Assembly (NCBI RefSeq): GCF_020966635.1
Contig: NZ_JAJKFQ010000002.1
Span: forward strand, 372,001-436,000
Direction of reading: 5' to 3'
DNA from: Stieleria sp. JC731
GTDB lineage: Bacteria > Planctomycetota > Planctomycetia > Pirellulales > Pirellulaceae
DNA: 64,000 nucleotides
Below the pieces are notes generated by a model. It worked only from the letters and a program-made list of their open reading frames with translations. It did no database searches and had not been told where the DNA came from. Shown here in pieces: positions 9,201-17,019 of the stretch. The first letter of the stretch is position 1. Each line of letters opens with the position of its first letter. A program made the position numbers and the translations under genes.

Positions 9201-10248
9201 GAGACTTTTCGTGAACGTCGGATGCAAAGATCCGCACCTCGCGTTCCAGCCCCAACTTCTCGAGATGCTCGGCTATCAAGATCGCGATCGAGTAAGCCTC
9301 TTCACCCGTGCCACAACCGGCAACCCAAATGCGAAGTTCCTGCTGCCCCTCAACTCGGCTAGCAAGTCGCGGGATCACGTTCGCTTCGAGATACGAAAAC
9401 ACTTCGGTGTCGCGAAAAAATCGCGTGACACCAATCAACAGGTCGTGATAAAGCGATTCGAGTTCGTCCGTCGATCCGACGGCCCATTGTGCGTAGGACG
9501 CCAAGTCCTCATGTCCGGTGACTTCCAATCGACGGGTCAACCGACGTTTCATCATCGACGTTCGATAGTTCGCGAAGTTGATTCCGTAACGCACATTGAG
9601 GTGCTCGAGAACCATCGCCAACGGTTCGTTTCCTTGGCTTGGCTGGGCTAAAAATGCTTCCAAGTCTTCCTCAGAATCCATCGCGTGCCGCACCAAAGCT
9701 TGTGCGATTCTGGTCGCGGGTAACTCGATATCAACCACTCCGGTTGCGATAGCGCTATGCGGCATCCCATCGAAACTGGGGTCACTTTGCGAGACCACCA
9801 AACCACCACATTTGTGAATCTCGCGGATGCCGCGGGATCCATCCGAACCGGTCCCCGACAAAATCACCGCAATCGCCCGTGAACCGGCGTCCTGGGCCAG
9901 GGAGCGCAGAAAGTAATCGATCGGAAAACTCAATTGGTCCTGTTCCGATCGATCGGTCAACCGAAGCCTTCCGCCACTGACGATCGCCTCTTTCTTGGCG
10001 GGCATCAGATAGACTTGGTGAGGCAGCACCTCCATCCCATCTTCGATCACCTGCACCGGCAGCTTGGTTTTTCGGGACAAGAGCTGATCCATCACGCTCT
10101 TAAAATCGGGTGACAGGTGCTGAATCACCACATAGGCAAGCGGTGCTGAAGGATCCGCCGCATGGAAAAAATCTTCCAATGCCGACAATCCCCCGGCGGA
10201 GGCGCCGATTCCTACGATGTAACACTCATCAGAATCAGGCATCCGCAA
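6268..10248 (-). CDS. CheB-CheR-PAS hybrid histidine kinase with C-terminal receiver
   Basis: A 1326-residue cytoplasmic sensor protein. CheB methylesterase domain about 10-190, without its usual receiver, has Ser17 (GIGASAGG), His44 (QHLSPDF) and Asp136 (SGTGSDG). The CheR methyltransferase domain about 210-470 has the SAM motif VAGCGTGEEAYS (309-320) and ISCRNLLIYL. A long coiled coil, about 645-715, is built of repeated NEELxS heptads. PAS domains follow at about 720-825 and 835-945. The HisKA H box is His969 (LSHELRNPF), the HATPase has DEGEGIS and GGMGLGLP (to about 1180), and the receiver about 1201-1315 has Asp1251 and Lys1303. No membrane segment is seen. Such CheB-CheR fusions are known in many bacteria, but no chemotaxis operon is near. 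It lies between two CsrA-REC genes, which makes those plausible partners. Confidence 0.93.
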   Translation of the reverse strand: MRMPDSDECYIVGIGASAGGLSALEDFFHAADPSAPLAYVVIQHLSPDFKSVMDQLLSRKTKLPVQVIEDGMEVLPHQVYLMPAKKEAIVSGGRLRLTDRSEQDQLSFPIDYFLRSLAQDAGSRAIAVILSGTGSDGSRGIREIHKCGGLVVSQSDPSFDGMPHSAIATGVVDIELPATRIAQALVRHAMDSEEDLEAFLAQPSQGNEPLAMVLEHLNVRYGINFANYRTSMMKRRLTRRLEVTGHEDLASYAQWAVGSTDELESLYHDLLIGVTRFFRDTEVFSYLEANVIPRLASRVEGQQELRIWVAGCGTGEEAYSIAILIAEHLEKLGLEREVRIFASDVHEKSLAAASQGIYSENRLTGISPERLERFFIRRNGNYQVSPLLRKMVVFSPHNILRDAPFTKIDFISCRNLLIYLTPPAQRKVLGLFHFGLRRDGFLLLGGSENIGDLEDVFRVTDESSNLFTKCRDRFPSKAFELQTPIGGDRRVQPQREDSSGFLSTRSMLKTYDQLLDQFIPPSILVNGNREILHTFAKAGRYLQFSSGRPTKDVLTLLHPDLASVVANSLRQSEKTGNKVVASSVECRTEIGMTNISVSVQPIRPDGSTIQWLVQFDDSSEIPARLVATEELEISNETRELGDLRRELDFTKESLQTTIEELQATNEELQSANEELVSSNEELQSTNEELHSVNEELYTVNSEHQRKITELTELTNDINNLLNGSDVHQLFLDRELGIRRFTTGAAAIFNLIPQDIGRRFDNFSHRIKHDTLDSDIEAVIAKGKPKEFEVRDDVHETWYLMRIRPYVAPNGIDGIVLTLVDITSLKVAQARLQELSEIVEHTDDAIYRVDLDGAIRTWNLGATRLFGYESKDVIGRRDGILTPDNLSDEASGYLQRIRNGLSVDRVETIRCRKNGDRFDVSLTISPIQNHNGDIDGASIIARDITQQRRAESEIRRAVQQRDQFLATLSHELRNPFAAILNACTLLRDENIDPDSEQEAREVMEAQLQHIALLLDDLLDVARFTNGKLMIRKRPLDVTKLTGTILDCVQHRFDSSNQTLHVQVDDEPIYVLADAGRLQQAQVNLLVNASRYSPSRRAIWYSVGRDGDQAVVTVRDEGEGISASLLPSIFEPFVQSEQAIHRTQGGMGLGLPIVKAITDAHGGTVEAHSPGPNRGSEFILRFPLTDQRPQVSVDATEEPIAGIRVLLVEDNDGIRRMLARSLQLKGFHVITAANGRSGLREVDREEPDVAVVDIGLPDVDGYEFAKLIRSDRRHKGLVMIAVTGYGRDEDRVQAEEAGFDLHLVKPVDPQRLIEAITKCCKLREQAKD

Positions 10249-10539
10249 GCGACCCCATAAACCGAAGAAAATCGATTGCCTAGTTTGAAGAAAATAGGAT
10301 TAGCGCAAAAAGATTGGTGCCAAAAAGCTTGCCGTACCTTTCTGCAGATCGCGAAATGCTACCACGAGTGAGTTGCCGTGCACAACTTGTGGCACATTTG
10401 AGATCGTTTTTACCACCTAAAACTGGAGGCGAACTCCTATCTTGGAATGCGCGTACACCTGAAAGGTGCGTTCACCGTTTTGAGCTAGCACGGTAGAATC
10501 GTCACTCCGGGGCGCTCGATTGGAGACGAATGGAGGAAG

Positions 10540-10761
10540 ATGACAGAAAAAGACAATGAATCGGCAGATCGTGGCATCTGGCTAACCAGTGACGAAGTCC
10601 ACGAACTACGTGATCACATCCAAGCCTTGAAAGTTGGCCACTCGCTGGTCGCAAACCCAGAACAGCTCGCGCCAGATGAGCTTCACGAGATTTACGTCCA
10701 GATGGGTGAAGCTATCTCGAAACTTGCCAGCAGTCGAATTTTTCGAGCGCCAAGACAGTGA
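10540..10761 (+). CDS. small protein of unknown function
   Basis: A 73-residue acidic, mostly helical protein with no family I recognise. It has no signal peptide or cysteine. The case for a real gene is the good ribosome-binding site: tggaggaag ends just before the ATG, with a second GGA about 10 bases further up (10522). These GGA motifs are also what a CsrA-type protein would bind. It is transcribed divergently from the CheB-CheR kinase at 6268-10248, in the middle of the signalling island. It could be a small partner or simply a hypothetical protein. Confidence 0.6.
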   Translation: MTEKDNESADRGIWLTSDEVHELRDHIQALKVGHSLVANPEQLAPDELHEIYVQMGEAISKLASSRIFRAPRQ

Positions 10762-10867
10762 CCAAACTGCAGAAGCGTCTCGATTGCCGCAATCTCCTTC
10801 GCGTGAATGTCCGTGCCGCGCGAAGCTGTGCTACCGGTGCAGACATCCTCCCGATCCCAAACGCTAA

Positions 10868-10903
10868 GTCTCGCCCAGTGACTGCGTCTCGCCCAGTGAC
10901 TGC
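10868..10903. repeat. 18-bp tandem duplication
   Basis: The sequence gtctcgcccagtgactgc occurs twice without a gap or mismatch. It lies in non-coding DNA about 100 bases after the small gene at 10540. A recent slippage duplication or a pair of protein-binding sites are both possible. Confidence 0.85.
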
Positions 10904-11060
10904 TGCAATCACAGATCGTAAGAAAGCGGCCGCGCGTTGCAGTTTGCCGAACCGGTCTAGCCTGTGCGAGATAGAGCAACCGACTGAATCAAGAATCAGT
11001 TCCAAAACGATACGTCAAATCGGCTGATAGCTAGACCCATCTCAGCAACTGGAGTATGTA

Positions 11061-11100
11061 TAAAAAGCCTCCACAGGCGGGGCAACAAGCCTGTGGAGGC
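11061..11100 (-). terminator. intrinsic terminator on the minus strand
   Basis: A perfect 12-bp stem gcctccacaggc / gcctgtggaggc (11067-11078 with 11089-11100), loop of 10. Read on the minus strand the stem is followed directly by TTTTTA. On the plus strand there is no T run. No minus-strand gene is seen upstream of it before 12347, which has its own terminator, so it may end an unannotated small or antisense RNA. Confidence 0.65.
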
Positions 11101-11229
11101 ATAAACAGCTGACAATGGAGCTGGGGCAGCGCTCCCGCAACTGTTTGTCTCTTTGGATTTTGATCCTGGTTGCTCGTTATCAGATGAAGCGTACGTCGCG
11201 GAGGCGTGCAAGCGGGGGGGATTCTGCCA

Positions 11230-11336
11230 ACCGCATGAGCTGCGGTCTGTAGGAGAGTTACCGCATGACGACATTTTTTAAAAACATTGCAGCATGTCAA
11301 AAACGCGATTCATGGTCCTTGATGACCACAAACTGA
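11230..11336 (+). promoter_or_regulatory. possible translation switch and leader peptide of the NarL-type gene
   Basis: tgcggt at 11241-11246 can pair with accgca at 11230-11235 or with accgca at 11260-11265, but not with both. The second pairing places the sequence aggagag (11251-11257) in the hairpin loop and involves the first base of an ATG at 11265. That ATG, with the good ribosome-binding site, opens a 23-codon frame ending at 11336 that overlaps the start (11294) of the response regulator in another frame. GGA in a hairpin loop is also the preferred CsrA site. Function is inferred; the sequences are as stated. Confidence 0.4.
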
Positions 11337-11947
11337 TCCGCCTTGGCATCAAGGCCGCGATCAGCCAACACGACGACTGGGAAATTGTTTCCACGGTCGG
11401 GTCGCTTGCAGAGGGAATGAACGCCCTAGAGACCACTGAATTCGACTTTGCGATCGTCGATTTAGGCCTGCCTGACGGCAGCGGCCTGGAGTTCATCGCA
11501 CGCGCAAAACTCGTTCGCCCAAACTTAAAAATTTTAGTCTCGTCGATGCGAGATGCCCACCTCTTTGCATATCGCTGCATCGCCCATGGGGCCCATGGCT
11601 ACATTGGCAAACAAGAGTCCGACACCAACATTGACCTTGCTATCCAAACCATCCTTGATGGCAATACCTATGTCTCACCGGATCTCGAAGACCCTGAAGC
11701 AACTCCTACGTCAACGAAGTCACTAACTCTCTTCCAAGAGATCTCAACGCTATCAAAGCGTGAACTGTCGGTGTTTGAACTGATTGGCCAAGGCTGTTCG
11801 ACCAAGTTGATTGCCGAACAGATGGGTGTCAAAACAAAGACAGTCGACTTTTACCGTGAGCGGATCAAGAACAAGCTCGAACTCGCCTCGACGTCCGAGC
11901 TTTTGCACTACGCAACACGCTGGATCGTCTCACTAGAAGACAGCTAA
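11294..11947 (+). CDS. NarL/LuxR-family response regulator
   Basis: A 217-residue transcription factor. The N-terminal receiver (about 4-120) has Asp10-Asp11, phospho-acceptor Asp56 in IVDLGLPDGSG, a Ser at the usual Thr/Ser position (LVSSM), and Lys106. The C-terminal LuxR-type helix-turn-helix (about 150-210) reads LSKRELSVFELIGQG...IAEQMGVKTKTVDFYRERIKNKL. Its likely partner kinase is one of the CheB-CheR kinases on either side (6268-10248 and 13735-17019), as no other kinase is adjacent. The start has no good ribosome-binding site of its own but overlaps a short upstream frame that has one, suggesting translational coupling. Confidence 0.93.
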   Translation: MSKTRFMVLDDHKLIRLGIKAAISQHDDWEIVSTVGSLAEGMNALETTEFDFAIVDLGLPDGSGLEFIARAKLVRPNLKILVSSMRDAHLFAYRCIAHGAHGYIGKQESDTNIDLAIQTILDGNTYVSPDLEDPEATPTSTKSLTLFQEISTLSKRELSVFELIGQGCSTKLIAEQMGVKTKTVDFYRERIKNKLELASTSELLHYATRWIVSLEDS

Positions 11948-12225
11948 TCCGGCTGCACTGGCACCTTTTAGAGCGACTACATCGACAGCCAGCAGATACT
12001 CAGTTCGGGCACCCTACGGCAGGAGCGACCGACCACGTGTCCACATTGCTGAAATAAGATTTCGAGATCAAACGCGGTAAATGCACGCGACGGCCTTGAC
12101 TGAATCGCACGCTTCGGATCTCGACGCAGAACCAAACCGGTTCCGCAAAGTAGCTTCGTCGCACGAATTGATTGATGACCGCAGGACCAGCACGGCAAAG
12201 CTATCGGCAATAGTCTAGCGAGAGA
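11948..12225. other. intergenic, no gene seen
   Basis: Together with the terminator next to it this gap is about 400 bp between the convergent NarL-type gene and the second CsrA-REC gene. A 77-codon minus frame is present but its composition is not protein-like. Confidence 0.5.
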
Positions 12226-12308
12226 AAAAAGTCGCGTAGGTAGGACCTCGCGCTACAACGAGAAGTGTTTCGTTGCGGCGGTTGCCCCGAGTCGATCCTA
12301 CCCACGCG
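12225..12308 (-). terminator. structured terminator after the second CsrA-REC gene
   Basis: A 13-bp inverted repeat, cgcgtaggtagga (12233-12245) and tcctacccacgcg (12296-12308), differs at one position that becomes a G-U pair in minus-strand RNA. It is followed on the minus strand by ACTTTTTT (six T, 12225-12230). The 50-base interior can form further stems, for example caacga/tcgttg. It lies about 40 bases after the stop of the minus-strand CsrA-REC gene. The long branched interior means it could also be released as a small RNA. Confidence 0.65.
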
Positions 12309-12346
12309 GGAGACAGTTCAGGTAAAAATTGCCTGAGCAAATGTGA

Positions 12347-12919
12347 TTAGCACGTCAACGCAGCCGGTTCGGCCAACGCCTTTTGTTGCAGATCGTTGGC
12401 CAACTTTTCAGGGTTCAGTGGCTTTGGATACCAACCGTTGACACCTGCAGGACCGATCGGCACGTCAAGTTCATCAGGGTCGCAGCCACTAACGGCAAAG
12501 ACCATCATGTTCTGGGTTAACGGAGTCGATCTTAATTGATGGATGGTCCATGCCCCGTCGTATTCCGGCATGATCATGTCCAACAGGATCACATCGGGAG
12601 TCGCACCGGCTAGCAACCGATCCATTGCTACGGCACCGCTTTCGGCCGTTTCCACGTCCATCTTTTTCAGTCGTAGGTAACCTGCCAGCAACTTCATCTC
12701 GTTCCAGTTGTCATCAATGATCATCACGCTCTTTGCGCCGCTGATGTCAACGTCTGGCTTTGGGCCTCGGGTTTCCAACTCACCTCGAAGCACGGGGATT
12801 TCAGGTGGTGCTTTGATTCCGACTCTGACCTTGGATGGCCCAGGTCTCAAAATACGAACTTCAATTCCAGTCCCAGGGAAACAAATCGATTCGTCGTTCT
12901 TGCGAGAGATAACGAGCAT
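12347..12919 (-). CDS. CsrA-receiver fusion protein, short form
   Basis: A 190-residue paralogue of the protein at 4761-5534. CsrA domain 1-48: MLVISRK start, KVRVGIKAPPE (30-40), VLRGEL with Arg45. A short linker (about 50-62) replaces the long helical segment of the other copy. The receiver 63-185 has Asp69-Asp70, phospho-acceptor Asp114 in LLDMIMP, Ser144 and Lys166. Both fusions share the unusual VSG-x2-PDE/PE stretch and KPLNPE near the C terminus, so they come from one duplication. The start is the only one that gives the CsrA N terminus. A structured terminator follows. The expected role is RNA binding controlled by phosphorylation (inferred). Confidence 0.9.
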   Translation of the reverse strand: MLVISRKNDESICFPGTGIEVRILRPGPSKVRVGIKAPPEIPVLRGELETRGPKPDVDISGAKSVMIIDDNWNEMKLLAGYLRLKKMDVETAESGAVAMDRLLAGATPDVILLDMIMPEYDGAWTIHQLRSTPLTQNMMVFAVSGCDPDELDVPIGPAGVNGWYPKPLNPEKLANDLQQKALAEPAALTC

Positions 12920-13734
12920 GGCGATTCCTCCTCACGCCTGTTGCACCAAGTTCGCGGCATGGCAACATGATTGGCCGCACGAACACGTTAGGTGCATAAA
13001 TGGATGTCACTGCCCCAATGACAACATTGGTTGGCACTAGGTACCTCCGTCGTTTCCGCGTGACATCCAGTCGCCGATAAGAGTCGGCAAGAATCAACTT
13101 CTTCGCAGAACATCCACATACTATCGGCACTCCCCCGATTGGGCAAGCTCAATTATCCCAGAATTTATCAGCTTGCGTTTTTTGATCATGAGCATGCTGA
13201 AAACGCTGCCTTTTAAGCCTGCTTCAAAGTCAACATTCGTTGCTTCTTTGACCGCCATCGCCCAAGCATTTAGCTTCCTATTGCCCTTCGCACAACCAAC
13301 TGCATACGGCGCTGCCCTATCCGTCAAACTCGATGTCGATGAAAGCTAGATCGCTAGCTCACGCTACTCCGATCGCGAAGTCTTCTGGAGAGTCCTTTGC
13401 AAAGATATCGCACCGGCCAACCCAAAGCGAATTTGCGACGAATGAGACCAAGTTTGATTGCGAAATTACGGCGCAGATCGCGAAAGTCGCCGTAGATGAT
13501 CACGTCGAAAGTACAGGTTTTATATAACTAGAATCGACAGTGCCCGTGGAAATGGTCGAGACGTTGTAATGTGCTGTACGTTTAAATCCGACTTTTGCTT
13601 GCACGGAGTGTTGTTTTGGGTATCCCCTAATTCAACATTCATGACAATAAGCAACTCCATTGGGCGCTTTCAACACAACCAATGATGCGCACACGGCGCA
13701 ACGGATAAGGACGTGGTTTCAAAACACGTCGATC
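12920..13734. other. 815-bp gap between divergent signalling genes
   Basis: Two short frames (13121-13327 minus, 13333-13527 plus) were considered, but neither has a good start signal or recognisable sequence. The region must hold promoters for the CsrA-REC gene and for the CheB-CheR operon that point away from each other. tatataact near 13520 is AT-rich and could be a -10 region; I found no matching -35 box. Confidence 0.45.
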
Positions 13735-16700
13735 ATGGGCACGACGAAATCTACAACTTCGCTTCAATCACAAAAAATGTCGGATAAAAACGAAAGCCCC
13801 AACCTTGTCGTCGGAATCGGTGCTTCCGCGGGCGGGCTCGCTCCGATCCAAGAGTTTTTCGATCACATGCCAGCCGATACCGGAATGGCATTCGTCGTCG
13901 TGCAGCACCTCTCGCCTGACTTTAAAAGCTTGATGGACGAGTTGCTTGCTCGTCATACCAAGATGGCGATCCACAAAGTTGTCGATCGTATCGAAGTCGA
14001 CCCAAACTCGATTTACCTGATTCCTCCAGAAAAGAACATGGCTCTATCGGAAGGCAAGCTGTTGCTAACCGATCAAGACCAGGACCGCGGACTGAACCTT
14101 CCCATCGATATCTTCTTTCGCTCATTAGCTACCGATGCGGGTGATCGTGCGGTGGCGGTGGTGATGTCAGGGACTGGCAGCGACGGCTCGCGCGGCGTTA
14201 GTGACGTTCGACATGCGGGCGGCATCGTGATCGCGCAAAGCCCAGAATCGGCTGGCTTTGACGGGATGCCTCAAGCGACGATTCGGTCCGGTGCGGTCGA
14301 TGCCATTTGTGCGCCGCCAGAAATGGCTGAACGCATTGTTCAGTACTGCAAGAATCGCAATCGCGAACAACTTGCTACCATCAATGAGCACGCACCTCCG
14401 ACAAGTGACTCCGGGATCTTTAGCATCCTCAGGATGTATCGCCTGCATAACGGCGTCGACTTTGCACTTTATAAACCGGCCACGATTACCCGTCGTATCG
14501 AACGGCGGATGCAGATGGGCGGGTTCATCGATATTGGCGGATACGCAAGCTTCCTCGAAGACAATCAGCACGAGTTCGATTTACTGTTTCGTGATCTGCT
14601 GGTCGAAGTAACGCAGTTTTTCCGTGACCCGAGCGCATTTGAAAAACTACGCCAGGAGTTTATCCCAAAGCTTGTCGCCAATGCCCCGCCCAGCGAGGAC
14701 ATGCGAGCCTGGGTTCCCGGATGCGCAACCGGTGAAGAAGCCTACTCGCTTGCCTTGCTCTTCGCCGAAGCGATCGAAAAATCGGGTCGCCACGACATCG
14801 ACTTTAAAGTCTTCGCTACCGATGTTCACCGAACATCGCTGGAAACGGCCAGCATGGCGGTTTATCCGGTACATGCACTGGACCAAGTCCCTCCCGAGCT
14901 GGCGTTGAAATACTTCACACGCAACAACGGCTTGTGCCATATCAAGCGTGAAATCCGCCAGCGTGTGATCTTTGCGGCGAACGATATCACGAGCGATCCG
15001 CCGTTTACTCGCATCGACTTGATCAGTTGCCGAAATGTCCTGATCTACCTGGAAGCCCGCGTCCAACATCGAGTCCTATCGATGTTCCACTTTGGACTGC
15101 GAATCGGTGGCGTCCTGTTCCTGGGCCCCAGCGAAACGGTCGGCGATTTGGCACCCGAGTTCGAAACGCTGGACCGTCACTGGAGAATCTACAGCAAAAA
15201 ACGTGACGTTCGCTTGCCCGACGCGATGCGAATCACATCGACCCCGGCATTGCAAAGTGTGATCCCGGACAAGAACCCGATGTTTGTCGCATCGGCACCC
15301 AAAAGCGACCGACAAGCCTGGTTAACGTCCGCCTATGAAGAACTGCTAGCGAAGTACGTTCCGCCAAGTTTTTTAATCAATGATTTCGGAGAACTGGTCC
15401 ATACCTTTGGCGACGCCAGAAAGCTACTCGTTCAGCCGGAAGGGCGTCCCACACTGGACGCCATCAAACTGCTTTCAGGTGAACTTCGCACCGCCGTCAG
15501 CGCCGGTGTCTTGCGTGCCAAGCAGGATGACCAGCCGATCGTCTTCAATGGGATTCATCATCAAATCGATGGTGAAAACGAAGCCACCTATCGCGTCACG
15601 ATCGAACCTTATCGCAAGGCAACTCAGAACCTTTATCTGATTTCGGTCGAACCGACAGAACAACACAGCGTTGCGGAACTCGGCCTCAAACAAATCGATG
15701 CGTCTGAATTTGCAAACGAGCGGATCACCCAACTTGAACGCGAACTCGGATACACCCGCGAAACACTTCAGGCCACCGTCGAAGAACTCGAATCCAGCAA
15801 CGAAGAACTGCAAGCGACCAATGAAGAATTGATCGCCTCGAACGAAGAATTGCAAAGCACGAACGAGGAACTCCATAGCGTTAACGAAGAGCTATACACG
15901 GTAAACGCCGAGCACAAGCAAAAGATCGAAGAACTGACGCAGATGACCAGTGACATGGACAATCTGCTCAAAAGCACCGACATCGGCACAATCTTCTTGG
16001 ACAAAGAGTTCAAGATTCGAATGTTTACACCAGCGATTTCGGCCGCGTTCAATGTGCTCGACCAAGATATCGGACGCCCGATCGAACACATCGCCTACAA
16101 GCTGGACAGTCCCAACCTGATCGCCGATGCGGAAGAGGTTTTGGAAAGCCAACTGGCGAAAGAGGTCGAAGTCCAAAACGGCGACGGGCGAGTCTTCTTG
16201 CAACGCATGCAGCCCTATCGTGATGAATCCGGCAAGGTCGAAGGCATCGTTCTAACCACGACCGAAATCACCGCGATTAAAGAAGCCGAACGTGCCAAGC
16301 AAACGATGCTGACGCTGGCGCAGATAAATGAAGAGCTTCCTGATTTTGCCTATGCGGTCTCACACGATTTGGAAGTTCCGCTACGCCACATCCAGCAATA
16401 CGCACAGATCCTGGAGAAGCAAGCCGGCGATAGCACCTCTGAAGAGATTTTTAAATCAGTTCGTGTGATCAATGAAAGCACTTCAACGCTGCGAAACATG
16501 ATCGACGCGTTGCTTGCCTATTCAAGGATCAACACACGCGGCGGCGCGATGCGTCAAGTCGAACTAGACGAAGTCGTTTCCGACGCGACACACAGCCTGG
16601 CATCGACGCTGCAATATCACGACGCAACAATTGACATCGGCGAAATGCCCATCGTCTCAGGTGATCCAGATCAATTGCAAACTCTGTTCTTTCACCTATT

Positions 16701-17019
16701 CGATAACGCGATCAAATATCGCAGCAAAGACGCTCCGGTCATCAAGGTCGAAGCGACGACCGAAGGACGCTTCGCACATATCTCGGTCATCGACAACGGA
16801 ATCGGGATCGCTCCGAAACACTTTGACCGCGTCTTTTCGATGTTCAAGCGACTGGGGTTTGAGCACAACGTCCCAGGCATCGGTGCAGGGCTGGCATTGT
16901 GCAAACGCATCATCGTTCGACACGGGGGAAAAATCTGGATCGAACCCAACCGCGGCCACGGGACCATTGTCAAGTTTTCGTTGTACCTTGCTAACACCGA
17001 TCAAGGCGATGAAGCATGA
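13735..17019 (+). CDS. CheB-CheR-PAS histidine kinase
   Basis: A cytoplasmic sensor kinase of 1094 residues from the ATG at 13735. A TTG at 13660 and an ATG at 13777 are alternatives; the last gives the same 12-residue lead before the CheB domain as the 6268-10248 protein. CheB domain: Ser31 (GIGASAGG), His58 (QHLSPDF), Asp150 (SGTGSDG). CheR domain about 225-495 with VPGCATGEEAYS and ISCRNVLIYLE. Then the NEELxS coiled coil, one PAS domain (GTIFLDKEFKIRMF), a HisKA domain (AVSHDLEVPLRHI) and an HATPase (FDNAIKYR, DNGIGI, GIGAGLALCKRI). Unlike the first kinase it has no C-terminal receiver, so it needs a separate one. It overlaps the next gene by ATGA, so the two are translationally coupled. 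Confidence 0.92.
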   Translation: MGTTKSTTSLQSQKMSDKNESPNLVVGIGASAGGLAPIQEFFDHMPADTGMAFVVVQHLSPDFKSLMDELLARHTKMAIHKVVDRIEVDPNSIYLIPPEKNMALSEGKLLLTDQDQDRGLNLPIDIFFRSLATDAGDRAVAVVMSGTGSDGSRGVSDVRHAGGIVIAQSPESAGFDGMPQATIRSGAVDAICAPPEMAERIVQYCKNRNREQLATINEHAPPTSDSGIFSILRMYRLHNGVDFALYKPATITRRIERRMQMGGFIDIGGYASFLEDNQHEFDLLFRDLLVEVTQFFRDPSAFEKLRQEFIPKLVANAPPSEDMRAWVPGCATGEEAYSLALLFAEAIEKSGRHDIDFKVFATDVHRTSLETASMAVYPVHALDQVPPELALKYFTRNNGLCHIKREIRQRVIFAANDITSDPPFTRIDLISCRNVLIYLEARVQHRVLSMFHFGLRIGGVLFLGPSETVGDLAPEFETLDRHWRIYSKKRDVRLPDAMRITSTPALQSVIPDKNPMFVASAPKSDRQAWLTSAYEELLAKYVPPSFLINDFGELVHTFGDARKLLVQPEGRPTLDAIKLLSGELRTAVSAGVLRAKQDDQPIVFNGIHHQIDGENEATYRVTIEPYRKATQNLYLISVEPTEQHSVAELGLKQIDASEFANERITQLERELGYTRETLQATVEELESSNEELQATNEELIASNEELQSTNEELHSVNEELYTVNAEHKQKIEELTQMTSDMDNLLKSTDIGTIFLDKEFKIRMFTPAISAAFNVLDQDIGRPIEHIAYKLDSPNLIADAEEVLESQLAKEVEVQNGDGRVFLQRMQPYRDESGKVEGIVLTTTEITAIKEAERAKQTMLTLAQINEELPDFAYAVSHDLEVPLRHIQQYAQILEKQAGDSTSEEIFKSVRVINESTSTLRNMIDALLAYSRINTRGGAMRQVELDEVVSDATHSLASTLQYHDATIDIGEMPIVSGDPDQLQTLFFHLFDNAIKYRSKDAPVIKVEATTEGRFAHISVIDNGIGIAPKHFDRVFSMFKRLGFEHNVPGIGAGLALCKRIIVRHGGKIWIEPNRGHGTIVKFSLYLANTDQGDEA

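Larger units (their letters stand above)
10762..11293. other. 532-bp leader region with repeats and stems
   Basis: No protein-like frame. It contains two tandem copies of an 18-base sequence (gtctcgcccagtgactgc) at 10868-10903, a perfect 12-bp stem at 11067-11100, a stem-forming block ggagctggggcagcgctcc near 11116-11134, and alternative hairpins next to the start of the NarL-type gene (11230-11265). It is probably a long structured 5' leader of that gene, with a minus-strand transcript ending inside it. Confidence 0.5.

Noticed and set aside
10250-10340. Possible sigma-54 promoter on the minus strand (ttggcacc...ttgc)
   Set aside because: Spacing between GG and GC is three bases too long.
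11140-11180. gattttgatcctgg resembles the 5' end of 16S rRNA
   Set aside because: Only a short stretch matches; no rRNA sequence follows.
11101-11220. Possible cobalamin riboswitch (gctcccgcaactgt resembles a B12-box part)
   Set aside because: The other conserved blocks of the cobalamin riboswitch are missing, and no B12 gene follows.
13121-13527. Two short frames in the gap before the CheB-CheR operon
   Set aside because: No start signal, no recognisable sequence, and composition unlike the neighbouring genes.
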